Shown here piece by piece: positions 50,819 through 59,753 of a stretch of DNA of 64,000 bases. The notes under the pieces are model-generated. The model was not told the DNA's origin. It saw only the letters and a list, made by a program, of their open reading frames with translations, and ran no database searches. Every line of letters begins with the position of its first letter. The first letter of the stretch is position 1. Source of the DNA: an uncultured Halieaceae bacterium (GTDB lineage Bacteria; Pseudomonadota; Gammaproteobacteria; Pseudomonadales; Halieaceae); NCBI GenBank assembly GCA_938074045.1, contig CALJGI010000025.1, positions 1 through 64,000 on the forward strand, written 5' to 3'. A program made the translations under genes and the position numbers.

Positions 50819-52006
50819 GTGTCGGGAACAGATTCATGGGGTGTATTTGACTGGCAGGATCCATTTGGGCTGGATAGTCAGTTGAATGAGGAAGAGCGAT
50901 TGATCAGCGAAACGGCACATCAGTATGCACAGCAGGAACTCGCACCCAGGGTCCGGCGTGCGTTTGCTGACGAAACCACAGACCCGGGTATATTTCGTGA
51001 AATGGGTGCTCTGGGATTGTTGGGTCCAACTATCGATGGTTATGGCTGCGCTGGTGTCGGCTATGTCAGTTACGGCTTGATAGCCCGCGCTATTGAGCGA
51101 GTGGACTCAGGATATCGTTCGATGTTGAGCGTGCAGTCCAGTCTGGTGATGTACCCCATTTACGCTTATGGCACTGAGGAACAGCGGGAGCGCTATTTGC
51201 CAGGGCTTGCCACTGGGGAGTTGGTCGGGTGTTTTGGCCTCACAGAACCTGATGCGGGCTCTGATCCGGGTGGGATGACCACACGAGCGCGAAGCGTCCC
51301 CGGGGGCTATTGCCTCAGCGGTGCCAAGATGTGGATATCCAACGCACCGATTGCCGATGTATTCGTTGTGTGGGCCAAAACCGACGATGATGAAATCCGC
51401 GGTTTCGTGCTGGAAAAAGGTATGGAAGGGCTCAGCGCTCCAAAAATTGAAGGAAAGCTGTCGCTGCGAACCTCGGTTACCGGGGAGATTGTTATGGATG
51501 ATGTGCATGTGAAAGAAGATCAGATGCTTCCGGGTGTAAAAGGTCTGAAGGGACCCTTTGGCTGTCTCAACAATGCGCGATTTGGAATCTCCTGGGGTGC
51601 ATTGGGTGCGGCGGAGGCCTGTTGGCAGGCGGCACGAGATTACGTCATGGAGCGAAAACAGTTTGGTCGCCCGCTGGCGGCCAATCAGCTGATTCAAAAG
51701 AAACTTGCCGATATGCAGACAGAAATCAGCCTTGGATTACAAGGATGCCTGCGCGCTGGCAGGCTGCGGGATGAAGGTCGACTGGCACCGGAGCTGATCT
51801 CTTTGCTGAAGCGCAACTCCTGCGGCAAGGCGCTGGACATTGCCAGGCTTGCGCGTGATATGCATGGAGGCAATGGCATTTCGGATGAGTACCTCGTCTT
51901 TCGTCACATGGTAAATCTCGAAACCGTGAATACCTACGAGGGCACTCATGATGTGCATGCCCTGATTCTTGGCCGCGCACAAACAGGGCTGCAGGCGTTC
52001 AGCTGA
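50819..52006 (+). CDS. gcdH: Glutaryl-CoA dehydrogenase
   Basis: 395 residues. [20 protein letters not shown] holds the conserved Glu and Arg that bind the glutarate carboxylate. [17 protein letters not shown] is the FAD-contact region, and the catalytic base Glu is in [16 protein letters not shown] at the usual medium-chain position. Close correspondence with human GCDH over the whole length, from memory, makes this a decarboxylating dehydrogenase giving crotonyl-CoA. It feeds degradation of lysine, tryptophan or ring-cleavage products. GTG start after GAGGAG. Confidence 0.93.
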   Translation: MSGTDSWGVFDWQDPFGLDSQLNEEERLISETAHQYAQQELAPRVRRAFADETTDPGIFREMGALGLLGPTIDGYGCAGVGYVSYGLIARAIERVDSGYRSMLSVQSSLVMYPIYAYGTEEQRERYLPGLATGELVGCFGLTEPDAGSDPGGMTTRARSVPGGYCLSGAKMWISNAPIADVFVVWAKTDDDEIRGFVLEKGMEGLSAPKIEGKLSLRTSVTGEIVMDDVHVKEDQMLPGVKGLKGPFGCLNNARFGISWGALGAAEACWQAARDYVMERKQFGRPLAANQLIQKKLADMQTEISLGLQGCLRAGRLRDEGRLAPELISLLKRNSCGKALDIARLARDMHGGNGISDEYLVFRHMVNLETVNTYEGTHDVHALILGRAQTGLQAFS

Positions 52007-52035
52007 CAGTCCACTATCAGGGAGTTGGCTCTAGT

Positions 52036-52662
52036 ATGTCTCATGAAGAATTACTATCCCGGGTAGACAGACTCGAATCCCTGGATGAAATCCGGCAGTT
52101 GGTTGCCAAGTATTCCCTGTCGTTGGATATGCGGGATCTCGACGCGCATGTAAATCTCTTCGCCGAGGATATTCGGGTTAGTAGGGAAAAAACCGGCCGG
52201 GCGCATTTGAAACGTTGGTTGGACGATACTCTGCGGCTGCAGTTTACCGGAACCTCGCACCAAACCGGGAATCACATTATTGAGTTTGACGACCCCGACC
52301 ATGCCCACGGCGTTGTTTACTCAAAGAATGAACATGAAACAGGTGATGAGTGGGTCATCATGCAGATGATTTATTGGGATAACTATGAGCGCCGCGACGG
52401 GACCTGGTATTTTCGTCGCCGTTTACCCTGTTACTGGTATGCGACCGATCTCAATAAACCTCCCATTGGCGAGCATAAAATGCGTTGGCCGGATCGTGAA
52501 ACCTATGACGGCGCCTATCACGAATTATGGCCGAGCTGGCAAGAATTCTGGGCCAATCCTCCTGGGGAAGACGAGCCTGAGGTAGCAGCTCCGGCCCCGC
52601 TGGAGCAATTTCTCTATACCATGCGCCGCGGTGACGCAGTGCCTAAAATTCGAATTCGATGA
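52036..52662 (+). CDS. SnoaL/NTF2-like protein
   Basis: 208 residues with an N-terminal helix RVDRLESLDEIRQLVAKYSL followed by the NTF2-type LDAHVNLFAEDIRV, and a GTSHQTGNHIIEFDDPDHAH stretch. The layout recalls bile-acid dehydratase BaiE-like and other small NTF2 enzymes of steroid and aromatic catabolism. A role as dehydratase, isomerase or hydratase is inferred. It follows gcdH by 30 bp and ends 16 bp before the old-yellow-enzyme gene, so all three may be co-transcribed. Confidence 0.78.
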   Translation: MSHEELLSRVDRLESLDEIRQLVAKYSLSLDMRDLDAHVNLFAEDIRVSREKTGRAHLKRWLDDTLRLQFTGTSHQTGNHIIEFDDPDHAHGVVYSKNEHETGDEWVIMQMIYWDNYERRDGTWYFRRRLPCYWYATDLNKPPIGEHKMRWPDRETYDGAYHELWPSWQEFWANPPGEDEPEVAAPAPLEQFLYTMRRGDAVPKIRIR

Positions 52663-52678
52663 CGACGTGGAAAAAGAT

Positions 52679-53749
52679 ATGAGTACCGGCAAGAAAATTT
52701 TCACACCCATTCAACTGGGTGATGTAGTGCTGCGGAATCGCATCGTAATGGCACCCATGACGCGTTGTCGCGCAGAACCCGGCGATGTGCCGGGGGCATT
52801 GCAGGTTGAATATTACGCACAACGCGCTGGCGCAGGTCTTATCATCACAGAGGGCACTCAACCCAGTCTCAACGGTAAGGGTTATTGCCGCACTCCGGGA
52901 ATACATAGCGAGGAGCAGATACAGGGCTGGAAAAATGTCACTGATGCTGTGCACAAAAAAGGGGGCACAATTGTGTTGCAGGTAATGCATTGCGGGCGGG
53001 TAGCCAGTCACCTGAACAAGGCGGCGGATGCTGAAACTGTGGCACCCTCCGCCATTACAGCCAGGGGTCAGATATATACCGAGGAAGGTATGCAACCGCT
53101 GGACCAACCGCGAGCGCTGGCGTTAGACGAAATTCCGGATGTTGTTGATGAGTATCGGAAGGCAACGAATAATGCACTGGCCGCAGGATTTGATGGTGTA
53201 GAGCTGCACTGCACCAGCGGTTATCTTCCCGCACAGTTTTTATCCTCTGGAGCGAATCATCGTACTGATCAGTATGGTGGTAGCGTAGCAAACCGAATTC
53301 GATTTGTGGTTGAAGTATTGGCCGCCATGGCTGAAGTCGGGGGTGCGGGCCGAGTAGGCATCCGTATCTGTCCCGACAATCCATTCAACGATCTCCATGA
53401 TGATAATCCGGAGGAAACCTTCGAGGCCCTGCTAAACGAAATCAACTCATTGGGCTTGGCCTACGTTCACGTTATTCGCTATCCGCTGGGTAGGGTGGAC
53501 AATATTGCACTGGCCCAACGCTGTTTTTCAGGCCCACTTATTATTAATGAAAGCTATGAATTGGCGGAGGCGGAAACGGCGATCGCCAGTGGGATTGCTG
53601 CGGCAGTTGCGTTCGGACGACCTTTTGTTGCCAACCCGGATCTTCCAGCGCGATTTCAAGCTGGTACGCCACTGGCTGAATTTGACATCAAAACCCTGTA
53701 TACGCCCGGGCCAGTCGGCTATACCGACTACCCAGCTGCCAACCTGTAA
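52679..53749 (+). CDS. Old yellow enzyme family flavoreductase, variant active site
   Basis: 356 residues; ATG 52679 follows GGAAAAAGA, and an earlier in-frame ATG at 52631 gives a non-family N-terminus. FMN-binding features include IVMAPMTRCRAEPG, IVLQVMHCGRVASHLN and NHRTDQYGGSVANRIRF. Family members reduce activated C=C bonds using NAD(P)H. The substrate-binding pair is normally His-x-x-Asn (or His-x-x-His); here it reads His177-Cys-Thr-Ser180, with Ser in place of Asn. That may alter substrate preference or activity. Confidence 0.85.
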   Translation: MSTGKKIFTPIQLGDVVLRNRIVMAPMTRCRAEPGDVPGALQVEYYAQRAGAGLIITEGTQPSLNGKGYCRTPGIHSEEQIQGWKNVTDAVHKKGGTIVLQVMHCGRVASHLNKAADAETVAPSAITARGQIYTEEGMQPLDQPRALALDEIPDVVDEYRKATNNALAAGFDGVELHCTSGYLPAQFLSSGANHRTDQYGGSVANRIRFVVEVLAAMAEVGGAGRVGIRICPDNPFNDLHDDNPEETFEALLNEINSLGLAYVHVIRYPLGRVDNIALAQRCFSGPLIINESYELAEAETAIASGIAAAVAFGRPFVANPDLPARFQAGTPLAEFDIKTLYTPGPVGYTDYPAANL

Positions 53750-53807
53750 TCATGTGGTTGAGACAAAGCTGGCTTCAGATAGTTTTCACCCGGCCTCGTC
53801 CGCCATC

Positions 53808-53836
53808 CTGACACTTGCATAAACAGAAGTTACAAT
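53808..53836 (+). promoter_or_regulatory. Sigma-70-like promoter
   Basis: -35 CTGACA (53808-53813), 17-bp spacer, -10 TACAAT (53831-53836). Close to consensus. It precedes the zinc-ribbon gene, whose AAGGA ribosome-binding site lies at 53850-53854. This gene therefore need not depend on the old-yellow-enzyme transcript. Confidence 0.6.
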
Positions 53837-53861
53837 GCCTTTTTATCGAAAGGACCTATAA

Positions 53862-54155
53862 TTGGCAGACGCGCAACCCAGACTGGTCTCCTGCAGTGCC
53901 TGTGATGGACCCGTAATCCAGGGTTCAGGCAACTGCAATCACTGCCAGTATCCGCTGACTGGGAGGGAACCCGGCTACATTTTTACGGAACCCGAATCGG
54001 TTTCTATTCGCCCACTGGTCATTCAGTTTGCGCTGATTACGGGGGTGACTTTGGTTTTGACCGGGTTCCAACCCTCGCCTATGTGGCGGGTTTTCCTCGC
54101 CGCGGTAATGATATTCTTTTTGGTGAAGGGCGTAAAAACCTGGTACTCGCAATAA
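53862..54155 (+). CDS. Zinc-ribbon membrane protein, unknown
   Basis: 97 residues with a TTG start well placed after AAGGA. Two Cys pairs (LVSCSACDGPVIQGSGNCNH, the second continuing HCQ) form a likely zinc ribbon at the N-terminus. Two hydrophobic segments follow (IRPLVIQFALITGVTLVLTG and MWRVFLAAVMIFFLVKGVKT). Such small ribbon-plus-membrane proteins are common in proteobacteria and uncharacterised. Confidence 0.7.
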   Translation: MADAQPRLVSCSACDGPVIQGSGNCNHCQYPLTGREPGYIFTEPESVSIRPLVIQFALITGVTLVLTGFQPSPMWRVFLAAVMIFFLVKGVKTWYSQ

Positions 54156-54205
54156 ACATATAAGGGCAGGGTATAGGGCCCCGTCGTCATAACTGGAGAA
54201 ATACT

Positions 54206-55120
54206 TTGAAAATTGGATTGATGTCCATTGGCAGTTCCGATTCTCCCGCGGGGTTGAATGATCTGATAGAAATGGCTGTTATGGCTGAGAGCCGGGGCTT
54301 CGACAACTTGTGGATGGCGCAGATATTCGGTTTGGACGCCATCAGCACCTTGAGCCTTGCGGCCCGGGAGACGAGCAAAATCACACTGGGGACAGCCGTA
54401 ACACCCACGTATCCCCGTCATCCTACGGCCCTCGCACAACAGGCGCTGACAGCTGCCTGTGCCAGTAATGGGCGCTTCAGACTTGGAATAGGCCTGTCAC
54501 ACAAAATGGTTATCGAGGACATGATGGGGTTTTCCTATGACAGACCCGCCCTGCATATGCGTGAGTATTTATCTGTGTTGATGCCGCTGCTGCGCAACGA
54601 GGCGGTCGATTTCACGGGGGAACATTATCAGGTCAAGTTGCGCCACAGTTTCAGTGATGCACCTCCCGTACCGGTGTTGATAGCTGCGCTGGGTCCGGTA
54701 ATGCTGAAACTGGCAGGCGCCATGGCGGATGGCACCACGACCTGGATGACGGGTCCCCGCACATTGGAAAATCATATTATTCCCACCATCAGTGCAGCGG
54801 CCAGGGAAGCCGGCAAAGCTGCGCCACGAATTGTTGCAGGCCTGCCTATCGCGGTGACTGATGACGTTGCTGCTGCACGGGAAAAAATAGCACAGGATTT
54901 GGTGATCTACGGGATGCTTCCCTCGTATCGCGCGATGTTGGATCGGGAAGGCGTCGAAGGTCCAGGGGATCTAGCTATTGTTGGCAGTGAATCAGAGGTG
55001 GCAGCCAGGGTTCAGGAGTTGCGGGACTTGGGTGTTACCCACTTCAATGCGGCTATAACCGAAGTCGCTGAGGACACCCGGGAGAGAACGCTGGACGTGC
55101 TGGCTGCCCAGCTGGCATAA
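54206..55120 (+). CDS. LLM-family (F420/FMN) oxidoreductase
   Basis: 304 residues of the luciferase-like monooxygenase fold, TIM barrel: MKIGLMSIGSSDSPAGLNDL at the start, LGTAVTPTYPRHPTALAQQA, RLGIGLSHKMVIEDMMGFSY, and PVLIAALGPVMLKLAGAMAD near residue 155. The pattern resembles the group annotated as F420-dependent in actinobacteria. F420 is not general in gammaproteobacteria, so FMN with a reductase partner is possible. TTG start. Substrate unknown; adjacent to steroid-type genes. Confidence 0.8.
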   Translation: MKIGLMSIGSSDSPAGLNDLIEMAVMAESRGFDNLWMAQIFGLDAISTLSLAARETSKITLGTAVTPTYPRHPTALAQQALTAACASNGRFRLGIGLSHKMVIEDMMGFSYDRPALHMREYLSVLMPLLRNEAVDFTGEHYQVKLRHSFSDAPPVPVLIAALGPVMLKLAGAMADGTTTWMTGPRTLENHIIPTISAAAREAGKAAPRIVAGLPIAVTDDVAAAREKIAQDLVIYGMLPSYRAMLDREGVEGPGDLAIVGSESEVAARVQELRDLGVTHFNAAITEVAEDTRERTLDVLAAQLA

Positions 55121-55132
55121 GCTGCCGGGCGC

Positions 55133-56320
55133 TTAGCGAGTGACGATAACCGAGGAACCGTGACCGAAAAGACCCTGGTTCGCGGTTATTCCAACCTTGG
55201 CGCCGTCTATTTGTCTTGGGCCCGCCTCGTGTCGCAGCTGCCAGGTCAACTCACAAACCTGTGCCAGCGCCTGGGCCGGAACCGCTTCACCGAAGCAGGC
55301 GAGACCACCGGAGGCATTTACAGGCAGGCGACCTCCGACCTTGGTATCGCCGTTACGGGTCAGTCGTGCAGCGGCTCCGCGTTCACAGAGTTGCAAGTCT
55401 TCGATCCAGTCAAGTTCGAGGGCTGTCGAAAGATCATACACTTCGGCAAAATCCACGTCCTCTGGCCCCAGACCGGCTTCTTCGTAGGCCTTTACAGGCA
55501 GTAGCGCCCGGAAACTTTGAGCTTCGATGCCATCGGCGGCTGCGGAGTCGGTGGCGATGTCTGGCATCTCAACGACCGCTGACGCAAAGGAGGGGGTTAC
55601 GGTAGAAATCGCCGCCACTCGCGGGGCATCTGCTTTGCCGATTTTTTTAGCGAATGATTCGCTGCTGACTACCAAAGCTGCCCCACCATCTGAGGTCGCG
55701 CAGATATCCATCAGCCGCAGAGGGTCGGCGACCATGGGCGAAGCGGCGACATCCTCCGCTGAAAATTGTTTGCGGTACCGGGCGCGTGGATTAGCGCTGC
55801 CTATGGCCGCGTTTTTGACCTTTACTGAAGCGAAATCTTCCAGGGTGTCACCGTAGAGATCCATACGGCGACGAGCATAAAGAGCGAAATACGTCGGGTT
55901 GGTAATGCCCAGATAAAATCTCACCCAGTCAGGATCTTCGGGGCGATAACCTTTGGCCGGTGCCAGGAATCCCCTGGGTGTAGTATCTGCCCCCACAACC
56001 AGCGCAACCTCACATTGCCCCGACAATATCTTGCTGCGTGCTGCTGCCAGGGCTTGAGAACCGGAGGCACAGGCGGCATATGAGGTATTCACCTCTGCAC
56101 CCTGCCAGCCCAGAGCCTGAGCGAATGTGGCTCCGGCAACATAGCCCGGATAACCACAACGCATAGTTGCGGCACCGCTGACGAATCCCACATCGGACCA
56201 TTTTATGCCGGCATCCGCCAGCGCCTCTCGTGCAGCGGCTACACCGTATTCGGTGAAGTTTTTACCCCATTTGCCCCACGGGTGCATACCTGCCCCCAGG
56301 ATTGCTATGTTTTCAGCCAT
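55133..56320 (-). CDS. Ltp/SCP-x-type thiolase homologue, likely aldolase
   Basis: 395 residues of the thiolase fold, closest in layout to SCP-x thiolases and steroid lipid-transfer proteins (Ltp). The nucleophile-region ACASGSQALAAARSKI has a Cys. The thiolase motif GHPxG near the C-terminus is replaced by SGGLACFGEAVPAQALAQ, and the last segment (GLFGHGSSVIVTR) lacks the third catalytic Cys. A Tyr-Asp (AEVYDLSTALEL) stands where SCP-x has His-Asp. This is the pattern of Ltp2-type retro-aldolases, which remove steroid side-chain carbons with a DUF35 partner. The DUF35 gene lies 26 bp upstream on the same strand. Confidence 0.82.
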   Translation of the reverse strand: MAENIAILGAGMHPWGKWGKNFTEYGVAAAREALADAGIKWSDVGFVSGAATMRCGYPGYVAGATFAQALGWQGAEVNTSYAACASGSQALAAARSKILSGQCEVALVVGADTTPRGFLAPAKGYRPEDPDWVRFYLGITNPTYFALYARRRMDLYGDTLEDFASVKVKNAAIGSANPRARYRKQFSAEDVAASPMVADPLRLMDICATSDGGAALVVSSESFAKKIGKADAPRVAAISTVTPSFASAVVEMPDIATDSAAADGIEAQSFRALLPVKAYEEAGLGPEDVDFAEVYDLSTALELDWIEDLQLCERGAAARLTRNGDTKVGGRLPVNASGGLACFGEAVPAQALAQVCELTWQLRHEAGPRQIDGAKVGITANQGLFGHGSSVIVTR

Positions 56321-56346
56321 GATATTTCCTCATTTTTCCGCCGGGA

Positions 56347-56784
56347 TCAGGCTGCCGGGCGCCACTTCCAGATTAGTTTGTCGCCTTCTTCGTCGCTGTA
56401 AAGAGGTTCCAGAACCAGTTCCATCTCCATTCCAACCTGCAGATCGTCCACGCCTACACCGCTTACAACTTGTCCCAGCACCGTCATTTGTTCGTGCTCC
56501 AGTGCGACTGCGGCAATGGCAAAAGGGACGAATGGTTCGGCGGCAACGTAGGGTTCGGGGGGCTGATAACTGGCATTGGTGTAGCTCCAGACCTTACCCT
56601 TGCGACTCAGCGGCGTTTCAGAAAACGCCGTGCTTTCGCAATCGGGGTTGCGGCAAAAACTGTATTGCGCGGGAAAGCTGTAAGTACCGCAGGACTCACA
56701 GCGGCTACCGAGGAGTGCGGGTTGATCCTGGTCCATAGTGTACCAGCCCTCTATGGCTGCTTGTTGAGCTTGAGTCATGTTCAC
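56347..56784 (-). CDS. DUF35 (ChsH2-type) OB-fold protein
   Basis: 145 residues. A rubredoxin-like zinc ribbon, CESCGTYSFPAQYSFCRNPD with another Cys after it, is followed by an OB-fold (GKVWSYTNASYQPPEPYVAA, then FAIAAVALEHEQMTVLGQVV). This is the domain that in ChsH2 docks on Ltp2 and activates aldol cleavage. It stands alone here, while in ChsH2 it is fused to a MaoC-like domain. It should form the complex with the adjacent Ltp-like protein; co-transcription is evident from 26-bp spacing. Confidence 0.87.
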   Translation of the reverse strand: MNMTQAQQAAIEGWYTMDQDQPALLGSRCESCGTYSFPAQYSFCRNPDCESTAFSETPLSRKGKVWSYTNASYQPPEPYVAAEPFVPFAIAAVALEHEQMTVLGQVVSGVGVDDLQVGMEMELVLEPLYSDEEGDKLIWKWRPAA

Positions 56785-57384
56785 CCTCCCTGAGTGTGGT
56801 GCGGAAGAATACTATCGCCCAATAAACGGAGCAATATCGTGGCCGTGATCCCGTTGGGCACTATGGATTGAGTATGGCAGATCAGACCATGAGTGGAATG
56901 TGTATCACATTTGTATCAGGATGCTGCTTGTCGTTCCACCAGCACCTGTGACAGTGATTCGCTGGTTAGTGACTTGCTGAAATAATACCTCTGGTACATG
57001 GAGCATTCCTATATAAAATTCGGGTCAAAAGAGCAGAGATTTTGCGGCTTCGTCGGCAGATGTAAAACAGGACACCCTTTAAAATGCAGACGAGTGAGAT
57101 GCTCAGACTGATTACCATCGTACTTTCCATTGACGGCAACTGACCTCCGTATGCGCATTTGCTATCGCCGATGACTGCCGGAATAGAACATTCACGGATA
57201 CTTGCTTATGAGTTATAGCGGGCGTTGCACAATGCGCAAATCCCTAAATTCACAAGTCGATGATGTCCCCCACAATCTGATCGCTTATGCCATCCGCGGC
57301 TGAGCCCTTTGACTATTGTCCGTGGGGTATCACGAGGGGAGAATGAAGGCCTATGACGCACAATCGGTGCACTGGAGAAAATCG
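56785..57384. other. Divergent intergenic region
   Basis: About 600 bp between the minus-strand Ltp/DUF35 genes and the plus-strand dehydrogenases, so it should contain promoters for both. I could not fix a strong promoter or operator. A direct repeat TGTATCA at 56901-56907 and 56912-56918, 11 bp apart, is a weak candidate binding site. No KstR-like inverted repeat was recognised by eye. Confidence 0.4.
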
Positions 57385-58575
57385 ATGAAAGTGGAATTTA
57401 CCAAACCACAACTGGCGTTGCGGACCGAGCTGAGGGAGTATTTCGATCAGCTAATGACACCTGAGCTGCGACAAGAATGTGCAGCGGCTGTCGGTGAAGG
57501 TGGTGGCCCGCTCTGGCGGGAAGCGCTCCGTCGACTGGGTCGTGATGGATGGATCGGGTTGGGTTGGCCAGTGGAGCAGGGTGGCAGAGGGTTAACTCCA
57601 ATCGAGCAGTTCATATTTGTCGAAGAGATAATGCGCGCCGGTTATCCCTTTCCATTTTTAACCACAGAATCCGTAGGCCCGCAGTTGGCGGAACACGGCA
57701 ATGAGTGGCAGCGTGATGAGCTTGTGCCCCGCATCCTCGCTGGAGATCTACTTGTTTCGATTGGTTATTCGGAACCCGGCGCTGGCACCGACCTCGCTGC
57801 CCTGAAAACCACCGCGACCAGGGAGGGTGACGAGTGGGTTATCAACGGTCAGAAAATGTGGACCAGCCTGGCGCACTTTTGTGATTACACCTGGTTGGCG
57901 GTGCGGACAGATCCCAATGCGGCGAAGAAGCATAAGGGGATCTCCATTTTTCTTGTGCCGAATTCAGATCCTGGCTGGAGTGCCACACCGGTTCACACAC
58001 TGGGTGGTGTACGAACAAACGCTACCTACTATGACAATATCCGTTTGAGCGAAAAACACCTGGTGGGTGAATTGAATCAGGGTTGGAAATTGATCACCGG
58101 ACAACTTAACCGGGAAAGACTCAGTCTGGTGAACGTCGGTCCCACTAGCCAGTTGTTTAATGAGGTGACTCGCTGGGCGCAACAGTCCACTTGTGATCGA
58201 GATGGCACAACCTTGATTGAGCAACCCTGGGTGAGAATGAATCTGGCCAAGGTACGCACTGGATTGGAAGCCCTCAAGCTACTGTGTTACAAGCAGGCTT
58301 GGGCCATGACGGAGGGCAGCCTGGATATGGCAGATGCCTCTGCTGCCAAGGTCTATGGCTCTGAGTATTTTATCGAGGCCTATCGCCTGCTGGGAGAAGT
58401 AATAGGGCAGGCTTCGACGATTAACAGCCTCTCGGCGAAAGACTCTGTACTCAATGGTCGAATTGAGAGTCTGTTTAGAACTGCTTCGATCATTACCTTT
58501 GGTGGAGGTACCAACGAAATACAGCGCGATATTATTGCCGCTGCCGGGCTATGGATGCCTCGCGCGGCTCGTTGA
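57385..58575 (+). CDS. Acyl-CoA dehydrogenase, catalytic subunit 1
   Basis: 396 residues from the ATG preceded by GGAGAAAA. FAD contacts are in GYSEPGAGTDLAALKTTATR and WVINGQKMWTSLAHF; the C-terminal FGGGTNEIQRDIIAAAGLWM has Gly where medium-chain enzymes have the catalytic Glu. A Glu is present instead at the isovaleryl/long-chain position in LNRERLSLV, so the subunit should be active. This is the pattern of FadE26/28-type steroid dehydrogenases. The next gene, 38 bp later, encodes a partner lacking both Glu. Confidence 0.88.
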   Translation: MKVEFTKPQLALRTELREYFDQLMTPELRQECAAAVGEGGGPLWREALRRLGRDGWIGLGWPVEQGGRGLTPIEQFIFVEEIMRAGYPFPFLTTESVGPQLAEHGNEWQRDELVPRILAGDLLVSIGYSEPGAGTDLAALKTTATREGDEWVINGQKMWTSLAHFCDYTWLAVRTDPNAAKKHKGISIFLVPNSDPGWSATPVHTLGGVRTNATYYDNIRLSEKHLVGELNQGWKLITGQLNRERLSLVNVGPTSQLFNEVTRWAQQSTCDRDGTTLIEQPWVRMNLAKVRTGLEALKLLCYKQAWAMTEGSLDMADASAAKVYGSEYFIEAYRLLGEVIGQASTINSLSAKDSVLNGRIESLFRTASIITFGGGTNEIQRDIIAAAGLWMPRAAR

Positions 58576-58613
58576 GTCTACTTGAAACCGGGTATTGACC
58601 CAGGGGAATTATC

Positions 58614-59750
58614 ATGGAATTTGGCTTCAATGAGGCACAGAACGAGGTCCGGGAACTGTCCAGAAAGATGCTGACAGAACTGGTCACCGCTGAAAATCTC
58701 AGCCGTTTTGACGAATACAGCGAGGAAAGGTTTGATCGTGACCTGTGGGCTCAATTGGCGACGGCAGGGTTGTTGGGAGTCGCGATAGATGAAAAATGGG
58801 GTGGCATGGGCTTCGGGTTTACCGAGCTGGCCCTGTTGCTTGAAGAGGCTGGTCGCACTATTGCCCCCGCACCACTGCTTTCCTGCCTGGTTTCCTCGGC
58901 ACTGCCTTTACAGGAGTTTGGCTCGCAGGCCTTGTGCGAGAGATTGTTGCCTGGCGTGGCTTCGGGAGAGCTGATACTGACGGCGGCCTTGATGGAGCCG
59001 GGCAACGAAAACCCCGCGGCACCCTCCACTCGTGCCGAACCAACCGGGGATGCAGATTACCGGCTATTCGGCAGTGTCACCTGTGTGCCATTCGCCACAC
59101 AGGCAGACTATGTGCTGGTGGCCGCCCAAACGACAGGCGGTGTGATTGTCTGTCTTGTGGGCAAAGAGAGTGATGCATGTATCTGTTCTCCTTTACGGGT
59201 TTCGACCTACGAGCCCCAGTATCGTATGGATATGGATGGCGTGTTTGTTCCTGCAGACCGCATTCTCGCCGGGCCTTCTGAGGGTGCCAGGGTCATGCAG
59301 TGGATAGCGCAGCGCACCATCGCTGCGACTTGCGCTCATCAGACCGGTGTCGTTGATCAGAGTATGAGGATGACGGCCTCCTATACCAGCGAGCGACAAC
59401 AGTTTGGCGTGCCGGTGGCTACTTTTCAGGCGGTGGGGCATAGGGCTGCCAACTGTTTTATTGATGTGGAATGTTTGCGTTTGACTACCTATCAGGCGGT
59501 AAGTCTTCTATCTTCCGATTCCGAAGCTTCCATTGAAGTGGCCATCGCCAAAATCTGGGCGGGAGACGTTGGCCACCGCGTCAGCTATGCGTCACAACAT
59601 ATGCATGGCGGCATGGGAATTGACCGTGACTACCCCCTATGGCGATATTGTTTATGGGCGCGACAAAATGAATTGATGCTCGGAAGCTCAAGCTCGATGT
59701 TGGCGGAACTCGGGGAGCGGATCGCAGCAGGCGAGGCTTTCTGTGCTTGA
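58614..59750 (+). CDS. Acyl-CoA dehydrogenase, non-catalytic partner 1
   Basis: 378 residues. The fold is clear (ELALLLEEAGRTIAPAPLLS, QHMHGGMGIDRDYPLWRYCL). Both possible catalytic Glu positions are lost: AQRTIAAT has Gln at the long-chain position and MLGSSSSMLAEL has Gly at the medium-chain position. Such subunits (FadE27/29-like) pair with a catalytic one to form alpha2beta2 enzymes with shared FAD sites. Directly follows the catalytic subunit; stop overlaps nothing. Confidence 0.85.
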   Translation: MEFGFNEAQNEVRELSRKMLTELVTAENLSRFDEYSEERFDRDLWAQLATAGLLGVAIDEKWGGMGFGFTELALLLEEAGRTIAPAPLLSCLVSSALPLQEFGSQALCERLLPGVASGELILTAALMEPGNENPAAPSTRAEPTGDADYRLFGSVTCVPFATQADYVLVAAQTTGGVIVCLVGKESDACICSPLRVSTYEPQYRMDMDGVFVPADRILAGPSEGARVMQWIAQRTIAATCAHQTGVVDQSMRMTASYTSERQQFGVPVATFQAVGHRAANCFIDVECLRLTTYQAVSLLSSDSEASIEVAIAKIWAGDVGHRVSYASQHMHGGMGIDRDYPLWRYCLWARQNELMLGSSSSMLAELGERIAAGEAFCA

Positions 59751-59753
59751 TGA

